A stretch of DNA of 34,699 nt, from assembly GCF_016745835.1 (NCBI RefSeq), contig NZ_JAERVL010000019.1:1-34699 (forward strand). The letters run 5' to 3'. A model generated the notes under the pieces. The model did no database searches. It was not told the origin of the DNA and worked only from the letters and a program-made list of their open reading frames with translations. Positions within the stretch are counted from its first letter, which is position 1; every line of letters begins with the position of its first letter. The DNA is from Caldalkalibacillus salinus. Lineage in GTDB: Bacteria; Bacillota; Bacilli; Caldalkalibacillales; JCM-10596. Below, in pieces: positions 6,726-14,517 of the stretch. Both the position numbers and the translations under genes were made by a program.

Positions 6726-8120
6726 TTACACAATCATCTCTTTCCATTTACCGCCTTTATAACGGTAGTAGATAATGAAGGAACGTACAATCTGATCAAC
6801 GGCTACCGCTAACCATGCCCCTAGTATGCCCCAGTTCAACACGAGCACGAATAATAAACATAACGCGACTCTAAAGCCCCAAACGCCAATAAACATAGCA
6901 TATAAAGGAAACTTTGTATCTCCCGCACCACGCAAGGCGCCCGCTAATATGAATTGGGTAGACTGGGCCACTTGTACGGCACCAATCACACGTAGCGCAA
7001 TAGCCCCCTGTTCAATCACGTCCACTTCATTGGTATATAGCATCATAATATAAGGGGCAAATAGGATAAAACAACCCCCGATCACACCGGATATGACCAT
7101 GCCAATCTTTCTCGTTTCCCATCCGAATTTTTCTGCTAATTCTGGTTTCTTCGCCCCTAGTCCTTGCCCAACTAATGTGGTCGCAGCCGTGGCAAAAGCC
7201 ATACCGGGCATAAACGTCAAACCGAGTATACTAAAGCATATTTGATTTGCAGCAAACGTTGCAGTTCCTAGACCTGCGACGATACGTGCAAAGATGATTT
7301 GTCCCCCACGAAGTGCAAATTGTTCCCCCGCGGCGGGCAAACCAATCCGAACGATTCTCCTAATCATGGCTCTATCAAAAGAAAATAAGCGCTGCAATGA
7401 AAGTTTGATCACAAATTTACCACTAAATAAGACATACAGAACCCATACAGCAGCCACGAACCTGGCGATTGAGGTCGCTATAGCGGCGCCTATAACGCCT
7501 AACTCCGGAAAACCTACATGTCCATAAATTAAAGGAAAGCCGATCAGTATAAGAAGGATATTGGACGTCACGTTGATTCTCATTGGGGTCACTGTGTCTC
7601 CAGCCCCACGTAATACGGCTGTTAAACCCATAGAAAGTGTGATAAACCCTAAGGATAGGAAAATAATCTTGGCATAACCGACACCGTCCAGTAGAACCTC
7701 TGGTTCCGCCCCCATAAAAATAAGGATGTCCTCAGCATAATAAAAGCCAATGAATGCAATCACAAGGGATAGAATAATATTCAACGTCAAGGTTTGTTGT
7801 GCCGCTTGATTCGCTTGATCATATTGACCGGAGCCCATCGCTCGTGCAACGATGGCGGTTGTCCCTACATTCAGGGCCATAAAAGCAGCTAAAGCGAAGA
7901 AAACGGGTTGGTTTGTTAAGCCAACGGCAGCCACAGCTTCAGCGCCCACTCTACCGACCATGATCATATTAATCATTTGCACAAAGTTGATCAGTACCAT
8001 TTCCGTTAGGGATGGTCCTGCTAAGTGTAAAATTCTTTTTCGTATCGCTTGTGGTCCACCTGTCTCAAGTGCTTGAATATCTTCCTCATCCCAACTCGTT
8101 CTACTCTCCACTGTCTTCAT
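6726..8120 (-). CDS. MATE family multidrug/Na+ efflux transporter
   Basis: A polytopic inner-membrane protein of 464 residues with the two related six-helix halves of the MATE (MatE, PF01554) family; twelve hydrophobic segments can be traced. Conserved pieces include GPSLTEMVLINFVQMI with MIMVGRVG in the first helices, and GLPAAGEQFALRGGQI at the start of the second half. MATE proteins export cationic drugs or metabolites using Na+ or H+. Two in-frame ATGs occur; the one at 8126 is only 1 nt from the AGGAG site, so the ATG at 8120, 7 nt away, is preferred. Transcribed alone between two terminators. The transported compound cannot be told. Confidence 0.93.
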   Translation of the reverse strand: MKTVESRTSWDEEDIQALETGGPQAIRKRILHLAGPSLTEMVLINFVQMINMIMVGRVGAEAVAAVGLTNQPVFFALAAFMALNVGTTAIVARAMGSGQYDQANQAAQQTLTLNIILSLVIAFIGFYYAEDILIFMGAEPEVLLDGVGYAKIIFLSLGFITLSMGLTAVLRGAGDTVTPMRINVTSNILLILIGFPLIYGHVGFPELGVIGAAIATSIARFVAAVWVLYVLFSGKFVIKLSLQRLFSFDRAMIRRIVRIGLPAAGEQFALRGGQIIFARIVAGLGTATFAANQICFSILGLTFMPGMAFATAATTLVGQGLGAKKPELAEKFGWETRKIGMVISGVIGGCFILFAPYIMMLYTNEVDVIEQGAIALRVIGAVQVAQSTQFILAGALRGAGDTKFPLYAMFIGVWGFRVALCLLFVLVLNWGILGAWLAVAVDQIVRSFIIYYRYKGGKWKEMIV

Positions 8121-8200
8121 GCTCATTCTCCTCTTTCCCGTTCACTCTGACTATTGACTATTATTTAGTATATCGAAACAAATCAATATTTTCTACTATA

Positions 8201-8235
8201 TAAAAAAACTTATGGAGTCATCCCCATAAGTTTTT
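8201..8235 (-). terminator. Terminator of the trmK-nif3 unit
   Basis: AAAAACTTATGG (8204-8215) pairs with CCATAAGTTTTT (8224-8235). On the minus strand the stem runs into TTTTTTTATAT. It separates the yqfO-like gene from the MATE gene. Confidence 0.88.
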
Positions 8236-8256
8236 AACCGATTAATATTTTTCTTA

Positions 8257-9369
8257 TTAAATAAACTGGAACGGCTCTGTGTTGACTTGCGAACGTAACA
8301 CAGTCAGCTCAGCTTTGTGCTGTTGCGCTGCCTGTTCGAGCACATTTTGTACCCCTTGCTTCATCACTTTTTCTATGTGGTGCCCAGGGTCTACAACAGC
8401 CACATTGTTCATCAATGCATCATGAGCACTATGAAAGTCCACATCTCCTGTAACGAAGACGTCTGCGCCTTTGAAAGCCGCTTTTTTAATGAATTTACTA
8501 CCGCTTCCTCCTAAAATCGCTATTTTCTTCACCATACGTGCTTTATCTCCTATGATTCGCGCTTGAGGTACGTCTAAACGGTCTTTGACATAATGGCTAA
8601 ACGCTTCTAACGTCATTTCTTCTGTTAGTTGGCCTACTCGACCTAAACCATAGGTCTCCCCTTTTAAGTCCAGAGGATAAATATCATAAGCAGCTTCTTC
8701 ATATGGGTGGGCCTTTAACATAGCCCGCACGACTTTTGATTGAAGTGATGCTGGTATAATCGTCTCCACTTTGACTTCATGAACTTCCTCTACCTTGCCT
8801 TGTTCCCCTATGAAAGGATTGGCACCTTCTAACGGTAAGAAGGCGCCTGTGCCTTCGGCTCTGAACGAGCAATGACTATATTCTCCAATGTGGCCAGCAC
8901 CAGCGTCACCTAGTGCTTGCCTGACGGCCTGTTCATGGTCGACCGGAACAAACACGACAAGTTTTTTCAGTTGTTCATGGTAGGTAGGGGATAAGACTTC
9001 TGTCTCTTCCAAGGCCAAGCTTTCCGCCAACCAGTCATTCACACCCCCTGCTGTAATATCTAAATTAGTATGGGCTATGTATACAGTGATATCGTGCTGT
9101 ATCAACTTCTTAAGGATTTGACCAGCCTCATCGTCCGTGCGTAAGTGTTTGAGAGGGCGAAAGATGATAGGGTGATGGGCAATAATCAACTCTGCTCCCT
9201 CATCTATGGCTTCTTCCGCAACCTCGCGCGTGACATCTAAGGTGACTAAAACTTTGGACACCTTTTTTTGTAGGCTTCCCACTTGCAGACCAACGTTATC
9301 CCAATCCTCGGCCAAATGCTTAGGGCAAAACTGTTCAAACCATTGGATGATCGTCTGAGCGTGAACCAT
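8257..9369 (-). CDS. Nif3-like dinuclear metal protein (YqfO family)
   Basis: A 370-residue protein of the Nif3/GTP cyclohydrolase I type 2 family, which binds two metal ions and forms toroidal hexamers; the biochemical role in Bacillales is not settled. Metal-ligand motifs are IIAHHPIIFRPLKHL (first His pair), the HTNLDI segment and the C-terminal GDVDFHSAHDA with DPGHHIEK. The middle third (roughly 130-235, HAYHEQ... replaced here by YHEQLKKLVVFVPVDHEQAV to HPYEEAAYDIYPL) is the PII/CutA-like insert typical of the long YqfO form. The ATG follows AGGAGGGATTAAAGT, an excellent site. The 5' end overlaps trmK by 35 bp, so the two genes are translationally coupled. Confidence 0.94.
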   Translation of the reverse strand: MVHAQTIIQWFEQFCPKHLAEDWDNVGLQVGSLQKKVSKVLVTLDVTREVAEEAIDEGAELIIAHHPIIFRPLKHLRTDDEAGQILKKLIQHDITVYIAHTNLDITAGGVNDWLAESLALEETEVLSPTYHEQLKKLVVFVPVDHEQAVRQALGDAGAGHIGEYSHCSFRAEGTGAFLPLEGANPFIGEQGKVEEVHEVKVETIIPASLQSKVVRAMLKAHPYEEAAYDIYPLDLKGETYGLGRVGQLTEEMTLEAFSHYVKDRLDVPQARIIGDKARMVKKIAILGGSGSKFIKKAAFKGADVFVTGDVDFHSAHDALMNNVAVVDPGHHIEKVMKQGVQNVLEQAAQQHKAELTVLRSQVNTEPFQFI

Positions 9370-10084
9370 ACTTTAATCCCTCCTGTATCATTGCCATTTC
9401 AGTTTCAATTAACTTTTTTTTCTCTTCAACGTCAGGCCCGACGCCATTGTCTAGAGATTCAAGGATTTTTTTACGTTTATTTAATTCATACGTCCATTTG
9501 TCTATGAAGGCTTGATTGGGATGGCGTAGAAGAAAGGGCCCCATCGTTAGCGCGTGCAGTCTCCATGCTTCAGGCAGCTGCTCGTATGGCACTGAGGGGG
9601 TCCCTCTATCTGCAATCAGCACCTCGTAGTACTTATCATCTTCTGCTACCATACGTTCATCTTTTAACTCCCATCCGTTCTCCAGGCACCATTCTCTAAG
9701 AATATGACTGGCCACGTTCGGTTGTAAAATGAGTCGCTTAACCTGATTTAATTTCGAAGACTGTTCGCTAAGAATTTGACGAATGAGGGCGCCTCCCATG
9801 CCTGCGATACATATGACGTCTACTTCTTCTGCATCTATCACTGCTAACCCGTCACCTTTGCGTACATCAACAACACCTTGCAATCCCAAGCGATCTACTT
9901 GTGCCTTCGCTGATTCATAAGGACCATCGTTGACTTCACCAGCAATTGCGAAACTTATTTTTCCATTCAGTACTAAAAAGATAGGAAGATAAGCATGATC
10001 TGAACCGATATCTGCCATTCTACTTCCATGAGGCACGTATTCAGCAACCTGCATTAAACGTTTTGATAACTGATGTTCGTTCAT
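9335..10084 (-). CDS. trmK: tRNA (adenine(22)-N1)-methyltransferase
   Basis: This 249-residue SAM-dependent methyltransferase (B. subtilis YqfN/TrmK) forms m1A22 in the D arm of tRNA. The SAM-binding motif ADIGSDHAYLP lies at residues 24-34, and the acidic motif II with DVRKGDGLAVI and the CIAGMGG loop follow. The C-terminal tail is helical and charged, as in TrmK. The ATG follows AGGAGTTAATTAC. It overlaps the downstream yqfO-like gene by 35 bp, an arrangement shared with B. subtilis. The C-terminal end is slightly longer than usual because of this overlap. Confidence 0.95.
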   Translation of the reverse strand: MNEHQLSKRLMQVAEYVPHGSRMADIGSDHAYLPIFLVLNGKISFAIAGEVNDGPYESAKAQVDRLGLQGVVDVRKGDGLAVIDAEEVDVICIAGMGGALIRQILSEQSSKLNQVKRLILQPNVASHILREWCLENGWELKDERMVAEDDKYYEVLIADRGTPSVPYEQLPEAWRLHALTMGPFLLRHPNQAFIDKWTYELNKRKKILESLDNGVGPDVEEKKKLIETEMAMIQEGLKYGSRSDDHPMV

Positions 10085-10220
10085 GTAATTAACTCCTTGC
10101 CTATTCCTACAGCTTATCTTGCTCGTTTTCTATTATTCACTTATAGGGTTTTATCGTCACTGACTTAGAATGTTACGGTAAAGGGGAACGACATGCTTCG
10201 GTGATGTGCTATGTGATGTG

Positions 10221-10249
10221 AAAAAGAGAACTTCAATTGAAGTTCTCTT
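10221..10249 (-). terminator. cccA terminator
   Basis: GAGAACTTC, loop AATT, GAAGTTCTC (10226-10247), extended by A/T pairs to 10224-10249. On the minus strand TTTTT follows. It lies about 85 bp after the cytochrome stop codon. Confidence 0.9.
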
Positions 10250-10333
10250 CACCCAACTACGTTTTTGGACCCCACTTATGGTTGATTGTATACATATGAT
10301 TTTATTATGTGCCCATGAATGAAAAATATCATA

Positions 10334-10660
10334 TTATTCATCTTGGATAGATTGTAAGTATTCAACAACTTCTTCTTCATGACCTGCAGCCTGCCCACCC
10401 GGCATTGCTCCAACGCCATTGGTGACCACATCTAGAATCTCTTCCTCCGTTAAATCCAAGTGACGTAAATTTGGGCTCTGTCCTGTTCCACGTAGATCAG
10501 CCCCGTGACAATTTATACAGCTTTGCATAAAATCAGGATGGGTCTCTGCTGTGCTCGGCCCAGCAAGTTCCTCTCCCTCTTTGAACCCAACAATCCCAAG
10601 GACTAAAGTTAAAGCAATCCCAGCAGTAAAAATAGATAAAAACACTTTAATTGGATTCAT
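10334..10660 (-). CDS. cccA: Membrane-anchored cytochrome c (c550 type)
   Basis: A 108-residue small cytochrome c that shuttles electrons on the outer face of the membrane toward the terminal oxidase. The N-terminus (residues 5-26) is an uncleaved hydrophobic anchor, followed by a Glu/Ser/Thr linker and the heme domain with CINCH (48-52) and the axial Met86 in GAMPGG. The linker is shorter than in B. subtilis CccA (about 120 residues). No lipobox is seen, so it is of the transmembrane CccA type and not the lipoprotein CccB type. It sits near rpoD as in B. subtilis. AGGAGG lies 11 nt upstream of ATG. An extended -10 TGGTATAAT lies upstream. Confidence 0.94.
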   Translation of the reverse strand: MNPIKVFLSIFTAGIALTLVLGIVGFKEGEELAGPSTAETHPDFMQSCINCHGADLRGTGQSPNLRHLDLTEEEILDVVTNGVGAMPGGQAAGHEEEVVEYLQSIQDE

Positions 10661-10702
10661 TTCTAAGATTTCCTCCTATCTTGTAGACTATCCACTTTGA
10701 TG

Positions 10703-10711
10703 ATTATACCA
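10703..10711 (-). promoter_or_regulatory. Extended -10 promoter of cccA
   Basis: Minus-strand TGGTATAAT (10711-10703), a TGn-extended -10 with no good -35 at 17 bp. It lies about 45 bp upstream of the cytochrome ATG. Confidence 0.6.
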
Positions 10712-10751
10712 TTTCGTACTTATTCTATCCATATTTAGCTGATATATAGTT

Positions 10752-10820
10752 TTACAATACCGTAAACAAAACACGAGTTCAAGACAAACTCACTAACTGA
10801 GCGTTCAGTCGGTATTGTAA
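10752..10820. repeat. Inverted repeat forming a three-way junction
   Basis: TTACAATACCG (10752-10762) and CGGTATTGTAA (10810-10820) form an 11-bp perfect outer stem. Inside are two small hairpins: GAGTT/AACTC (10775-10779/10787-10791) and ACTGA/TCAGT (10796-10800/10805-10809, GCGT loop). The element starts 7 bp past the acyl-CoA dehydrogenase stop codon. It has no U-run on either strand, so it is not a standard terminator. Confidence 0.75.
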
Positions 10821-10826
10821 GTCAAA

Positions 10827-11966
10827 TTAACAGCCTATTTCACGAGCGATAACATTGCGTTGTATTTCAGATGTGCCTTCTCCTATTTCAAGTAATTTTG
10901 CATCTCTAAAGTATCTTTCCACATGATAATCCCTCATATAACCATAACCACCATGAATTTGCACCGCTTGGTCACAAGCCCTCATACAAATCTCAGAGGC
11001 AAACAATTTGGCCATTGATGCTTCCTTCGTAAACCTTTTATTTTGATCCTTTAGCCATGCCGCCTTGTATACCATCATACGAGCCAATTCTATATTCATG
11101 GCCATATCCGCTAGTTTGTGTTGAATGGCTTGAAACTTGGAGATGGATCTGCCAAACTGCTGTCGCTCTTGGGCATATTGTAACGCAGCCTCATAAGCGG
11201 CTTGAGCGATACCTACAGCCATGGCACCTATACCGATACGTCCACCGTCTAATGTTATGAGAAACTGTTTGAATCCTTCCCCCTGCTTGCCTAACATATT
11301 CTCTTCGGGAACGCGAACATCTTCAAGGACAAGCTCTGTCGTGTTTGATGCGTGTAACCCCATTTTTTCATACTGATCCAATACTTTGAACCCTGGTGCA
11401 TCTGTCGGTGCAATAAAGGCGGATATCTCTTTTTGCCCATTTGACTCACCCGATATAGCTGTGAGTGCAAGGTTATTGGCGTAGCTTGCATTTGTGATAT
11501 AACATTTGCTACCGTTGATGACCCATTCAGATCCTTCTTTCTTTGCGTATGTTCTTGTACCCCCTGCATCTGAGCCAGCGTTCGGTTCTGTTAAACCAAA
11601 AGCACCTAGGTATTCTCCCGTGCATAAAGGCGTCAGATACTGCTGTTTTTGATTCTCAGTACCAAACAAGTGAAGAGGTGCCCCGCCTAAAGATACGTGT
11701 GCGGAATAGGTAATACCAGTCGATCCACATGCGCGGCTTAACTCTTCTACAACAATTGAAAAACTAATGGTATCTGCGCCTCCACCACCATATTCTTCAG
11801 GGAAAGGTAACCCGAGTAGACCGAGATCACCGAGTTTCCGGAAAATCTCACGTGGAAATGTCTTCGTCTTATCTCTTTGTTCTGCCCCCGGAGCAACCTC
11901 TTCTTCGGCAAATTCTCGAATCATCTTCTGTACCATTCTTTGATCTTGTGTAAGTTCGAACTGCAT
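10827..11966 (-). CDS. Acyl-CoA dehydrogenase (short-chain/butyryl-CoA type)
   Basis: A 379-residue FAD enzyme that introduces the alpha-beta double bond in acyl-CoA during fatty-acid beta-oxidation. FAD/substrate motifs [12 protein letters not shown] (125-136) and the C-terminal [20 protein letters not shown] (336-355) are intact, and the catalytic base is Glu363 in [10 protein letters not shown]. Length and motifs fit B. subtilis MmgC/AcdA. The start chosen is the ATG behind AGAGGAGAG; an upstream in-frame stretch lies across the cre site and transcription start and is rejected. The gene is alone, with a good promoter and a CcpA cre site just after the start of transcription, so expression should fall when glucose is present. 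Confidence 0.95.
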   Translation of the reverse strand: MQFELTQDQRMVQKMIREFAEEEVAPGAEQRDKTKTFPREIFRKLGDLGLLGLPFPEEYGGGGADTISFSIVVEELSRACGSTGITYSAHVSLGGAPLHLFGTENQKQQYLTPLCTGEYLGAFGLTEPNAGSDAGGTRTYAKKEGSEWVINGSKCYITNASYANNLALTAISGESNGQKEISAFIAPTDAPGFKVLDQYEKMGLHASNTTELVLEDVRVPEENMLGKQGEGFKQFLITLDGGRIGIGAMAVGIAQAAYEAALQYAQERQQFGRSISKFQAIQHKLADMAMNIELARMMVYKAAWLKDQNKRFTKEASMAKLFASEICMRACDQAVQIHGGYGYMRDYHVERYFRDAKLLEIGEGTSEIQRNVIAREIGC

Positions 11967-11991
11967 TCTAACTCTCCTCTCGACGCGTTTT

Positions 11992-12005
11992 TGTATGCGC
12001 TTACA
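11992..12005 (-). promoter_or_regulatory. cre site (CcpA operator)
   Basis: Minus strand TGTAAGCGCATACA, flanked by A on both sides, matches every position of the degenerate cre consensus WTGNAARCGNWWWCAW. It lies immediately downstream of the expected transcription start (about 12009), a position that gives repression by road-blocking or promoter occlusion. Confidence 0.75.
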
Positions 12006-12015
12006 TTCTTTCTTT

Positions 12016-12045
12016 ATTATAGTCATCATTCTTCTTTATTTGCAA
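12016..12045 (-). promoter_or_regulatory. Acyl-CoA dehydrogenase promoter
   Basis: Minus-strand TTGCAA (12045-12040), 18-bp spacer, exact TATAAT (12021-12016), followed directly by the cre site. Confidence 0.75.
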
Positions 12046-12091
12046 GAATTTTCAATCTAAAGTGGCAGATGAATCCTATCATTCTGAGGGA

Positions 12092-12100
12092 TGTTATACT
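12092..12100 (+). promoter_or_regulatory. Extended -10 promoter of the ykuS-like gene
   Basis: TGTTATACT (12092-12100) is a TGn-extended -10 box, about 40 bp before the ATG at 12146. No good -35 is seen. Confidence 0.5.
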
Positions 12101-12145
12101 TTCACAGATTTTAGCAAGAATAATAATGATTGGAGGTGACATCTC

Positions 12146-12397
12146 ATGCATCATCGTGTAGCGGTTGAGAATAGTTTAGGAAACGTTAAAAACATTCTAC
12201 AACAGAACGGGTATGAAGTGGTTAATTTAGAGGCTAATCAATCTCCAGAATGCGAATGCTATTGTATTTCTGGACAAGATCAAAATGTGATGGGTATGCA
12301 GGATGCTACGACACAGGCGTCAGTCATTAACTGCGCTGGCCTTTCAGAGGAGCAAGTTTTACAGGAAGTGCAACAAAGACTAGAAGCACAATCATAA
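12146..12397 (+). CDS. YkuS-family (UPF0180) small protein
   Basis: An 83-residue protein resembling B. subtilis YkuS (UPF0180, PF03698), a conserved Bacillaceae family of unknown function. Family marks are the N-terminal VENSLGNVKNILQQNGYEVV, the Cys-containing CECYCISGQDQNVMGM segment and the C-terminal LSEEQVLQEVQQRL. The three closely spaced cysteines (CECYC) recall the CxC pair of the family and might bind metal or be redox active, which is inference. The ATG follows GGAGGTGACATCTC. It is a single-gene unit, divergent from the acyl-CoA dehydrogenase and closed by a strong terminator. Confidence 0.88.
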   Translation: MHHRVAVENSLGNVKNILQQNGYEVVNLEANQSPECECYCISGQDQNVMGMQDATTQASVINCAGLSEEQVLQEVQQRLEAQS

Positions 12398-12411
12398 CCC
12401 CCATCATTAAT

Positions 12412-12452
12412 GAAATGAAAAAGAGATTGCACGTCAATCTCTTTTTCATTTC
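12412..12452. terminator. Bidirectional terminator, 18-bp perfect stem
   Basis: An 18-bp perfect inverted repeat (12412-12429 with 12435-12452) around a 5-nt loop. The stem itself supplies CTCTTTTTCATTT on both strands, so it can end both the ykuS-like gene and the convergent membrane-protein gene. Confidence 0.85.
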
Positions 12453-12514
12453 TCTTTATCATCACATCATAAGAGCTATGATACTTGTAAAATTTATTTT
12501 AGAGAGTGATACTT

Positions 12515-13228
12515 TTAGACTTGAATACGCGAAGTTTCCCTCTCTTCATCGCTACGGTCAAACTCTAAAATGTAGCGGTAAGGCTGCCAAAGCCACAATG
12601 TTAGGCCATAAATGATCAATTTACTTACAGCTAGCGTTTGAAGTACAGTTAAAGACGCTTGTTCAACCCATCCACCTTGTAATATAGGGGCAAAAAATAA
12701 AATCACACCGGTGATATAGAGCGTTAAACACAGTTTTTTGTTCATATGGCGGATAAACCACGCGCATCCGACGAGCAAAAGGGCGCATGCCACCCATGTT
12801 CCTTCGAACCGTATCCAATTAAAGTTTGCATTCCAGTGGTCAATCGTGTACCATAACGCCCATGCGGTGATGAGTAATAAGGGGAGCGATTGATACACAA
12901 AGATATCTCTATAAAGGCCATATATAAAAACGGTTGAAAGAAAAAGTATGAACAAAATGTGAATAGAAATTTGCATTTGTATAGAAAAGTCGCTAAAATA
13001 AAAAACAAGTAAAGTTGATATGGCTGTTAACGCTAATACTAAGCTTACCATCATTTTTTTCCACAGAAAAGAATAATGACTTTTATCCTTCTTAACATCA
13101 CTCGTTGAATATTCGGAACCTTCCGTATAAAGTGTTGTAAGGAAGTCACAGTAATGATTGGGCAATAGTTTATGCTTTTTCCAGTACTTGATTTCATCTA
13201 AGATGATTTTCTTTTTAGAGGACTTCAT
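12515..13228 (-). CDS. Polytopic membrane protein, function unknown
   Basis: A 237-residue protein with a cytosolic N-terminus (SSKKKIILDEIKYWKKHKLL and an acidic stretch, to about residue 55), followed by roughly seven or eight hydrophobic segments and a charged C-terminus (EFDRSDEERETSR). The N-terminal helix pattern, with a WKKHKLLPNHYCDFL motif, is one I associate with uncharacterised Bacillaceae membrane proteins carrying a DUF2157-like head; I am not certain of the family. The start used is ATG 13228, 8 nt after GAGGTGG, rather than the GTG four codons earlier. It lies downstream of rpoD behind a terminator and ends at the shared terminator with the ykuS-like gene. Confidence 0.8.
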   Translation of the reverse strand: MKSSKKKIILDEIKYWKKHKLLPNHYCDFLTTLYTEGSEYSTSDVKKDKSHYSFLWKKMMVSLVLALTAISTLLVFYFSDFSIQMQISIHILFILFLSTVFIYGLYRDIFVYQSLPLLLITAWALWYTIDHWNANFNWIRFEGTWVACALLLVGCAWFIRHMNKKLCLTLYITGVILFFAPILQGGWVEQASLTVLQTLAVSKLIIYGLTLWLWQPYRYILEFDRSDEERETSRIQV

Positions 13229-13283
13229 GTAGAGTGCCACCTCAGGTCGTCTTTATTATACATCGCTTATAACTTATATCGGC

Positions 13284-13318
13284 AAAAAAATATCCTACTT
13301 TGAGGCATCAAAGTAGGA
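13284..13318 (-). terminator. rpoD terminator
   Basis: TCCTACTTTG (13293-13302), 6-nt loop, CAAAGTAGGA (13309-13318), then TATTTTTTT on the minus strand. It closes the dnaG-rpoD transcript about 30 bp past the rpoD stop. Confidence 0.92.
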
Positions 13319-13350
13319 ATATAGATGAAAATTTTATTCGGAGTCATGTG

Positions 13351-14472
13351 TTATTCTAAGAAATCTTTTAGACGTTTGCTTCTGCTAGGATGACGTAACT
13401 TCCTAAGCGCTTTGGCTTCGATTTGACGGATTCTTTCTCTTGTGACACCGAAGACCTTACCTACCTCTTCTAAGGTGCGCGTACGTCCGTCATCTAGCCC
13501 AAAACGTAATCGTAATACATTCTCTTCACGATCAGTGAGTGTATCTAAGACGTCTTCAAGTTGTTCTTTTAGCAGTTCATAAGCAGCAGCATCTGAAGGT
13601 GCTAATGCGTCTTGGTCTTCGATAAAATCACCCAAGTGTGAATCATCCTCTTCACCAATCGGTGTTTCTAAGGATACGGGTTCTTGTGCAATCTTGAGTA
13701 TTTCTCTCACCTTATCTGGAGAGAAATCCATTTCTTCAGCCACTTCTTCTGGTGAAGGCTCACGACCAAGTTCTTGTAGTAACTGTCTCTGTACTCTAAT
13801 TAACTTATTAATGGTTTCAACCATATGAACTGGAATACGGATGGTCCTTGCTTGGTCGGCAATGGCACGTGTGATTGCTTGACGTATCCACCAAGTGGCA
13901 TAAGTACTGAACTTATAGCCTTTTCGGTAATCGAACTTCTCAACCGCTTTAATGAGACCCATGTTACCTTCTTGGATGAGGTCAAGGAATAACATCCCTC
14001 TTCCTACATAACGTTTTGCGATGCTGACGACAAGTCGTAGGTTGGCCTCAGCTAGTCGACGCTTAGATTCCTCATCGCCTTCTTCAATACGCTTCGCGAG
14101 TTCTATCTCTTCATCAGCGGAGAGAAGTGGGACCCTTCCTATTTCTTTGAGGTACATACGAACGGGGTCGTTAATTTTGATTCCCGGTGGTACTGAAAGG
14201 TCATCCATTTTAAAGGCGTCTGCTTCTTCATCCGTTACTGGAAGTTGCATATCGTCTTCGTCTTCAGACTCATTGATGACTTCAATACCTTGTTCATTGA
14301 GATATTCATAATATTCATCTATTTGATCTGCATCTTGATCAAATACAGACAATTTATCGATAATTTCTTTATACGTCAAAACACCACGTTTCTTACCGAT
14401 TTCCATGAGTTGATCCTTCACTTGTTCTAAAGTAAGCTCTGGATCTTGGTGACGCGTTTGTTGATCAGCCAT
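13351..14472 (-). CDS. rpoD: Primary RNA polymerase sigma factor (sigma-A)
   Basis: This 373-residue housekeeping sigma factor directs RNA polymerase to -35/-10 promoters. Seen in order: the region 1.1-like N-terminus with a [11 protein letters not shown] motif; region 1.2 [16 protein letters not shown]; region 2 [16 protein letters not shown] and [18 protein letters not shown]; region 3; and region 4.2 with the helix-turn-helix [20 protein letters not shown] at the C-terminus. The start is the ATG giving MADQQT, matching SigA of B. subtilis, and not the GTG one codon earlier; AAGGAGGGAG lies upstream. It follows dnaG by 45 bp, as in the conserved dnaG-sigA macromolecular synthesis operon. 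Confidence 0.99.
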   Translation of the reverse strand: MADQQTRHQDPELTLEQVKDQLMEIGKKRGVLTYKEIIDKLSVFDQDADQIDEYYEYLNEQGIEVINESEDEDDMQLPVTDEEADAFKMDDLSVPPGIKINDPVRMYLKEIGRVPLLSADEEIELAKRIEEGDEESKRRLAEANLRLVVSIAKRYVGRGMLFLDLIQEGNMGLIKAVEKFDYRKGYKFSTYATWWIRQAITRAIADQARTIRIPVHMVETINKLIRVQRQLLQELGREPSPEEVAEEMDFSPDKVREILKIAQEPVSLETPIGEEDDSHLGDFIEDQDALAPSDAAAYELLKEQLEDVLDTLTDREENVLRLRFGLDDGRTRTLEEVGKVFGVTRERIRQIEAKALRKLRHPSRSKRLKDFLE

Positions 14473-14517
14473 CACATACTCCCTCCTTCCTCTTTTTTAC
14501 GGAACTGTTTTCTATCT

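Noticed and set aside
10796-10809. ACTGAGCGTTCAGT as a FadR/TetR-type operator for the acyl-CoA dehydrogenase
   Set aside because: It lies at the 3' end of the gene, not at its promoter, and is better explained as an inner hairpin of the three-way junction.
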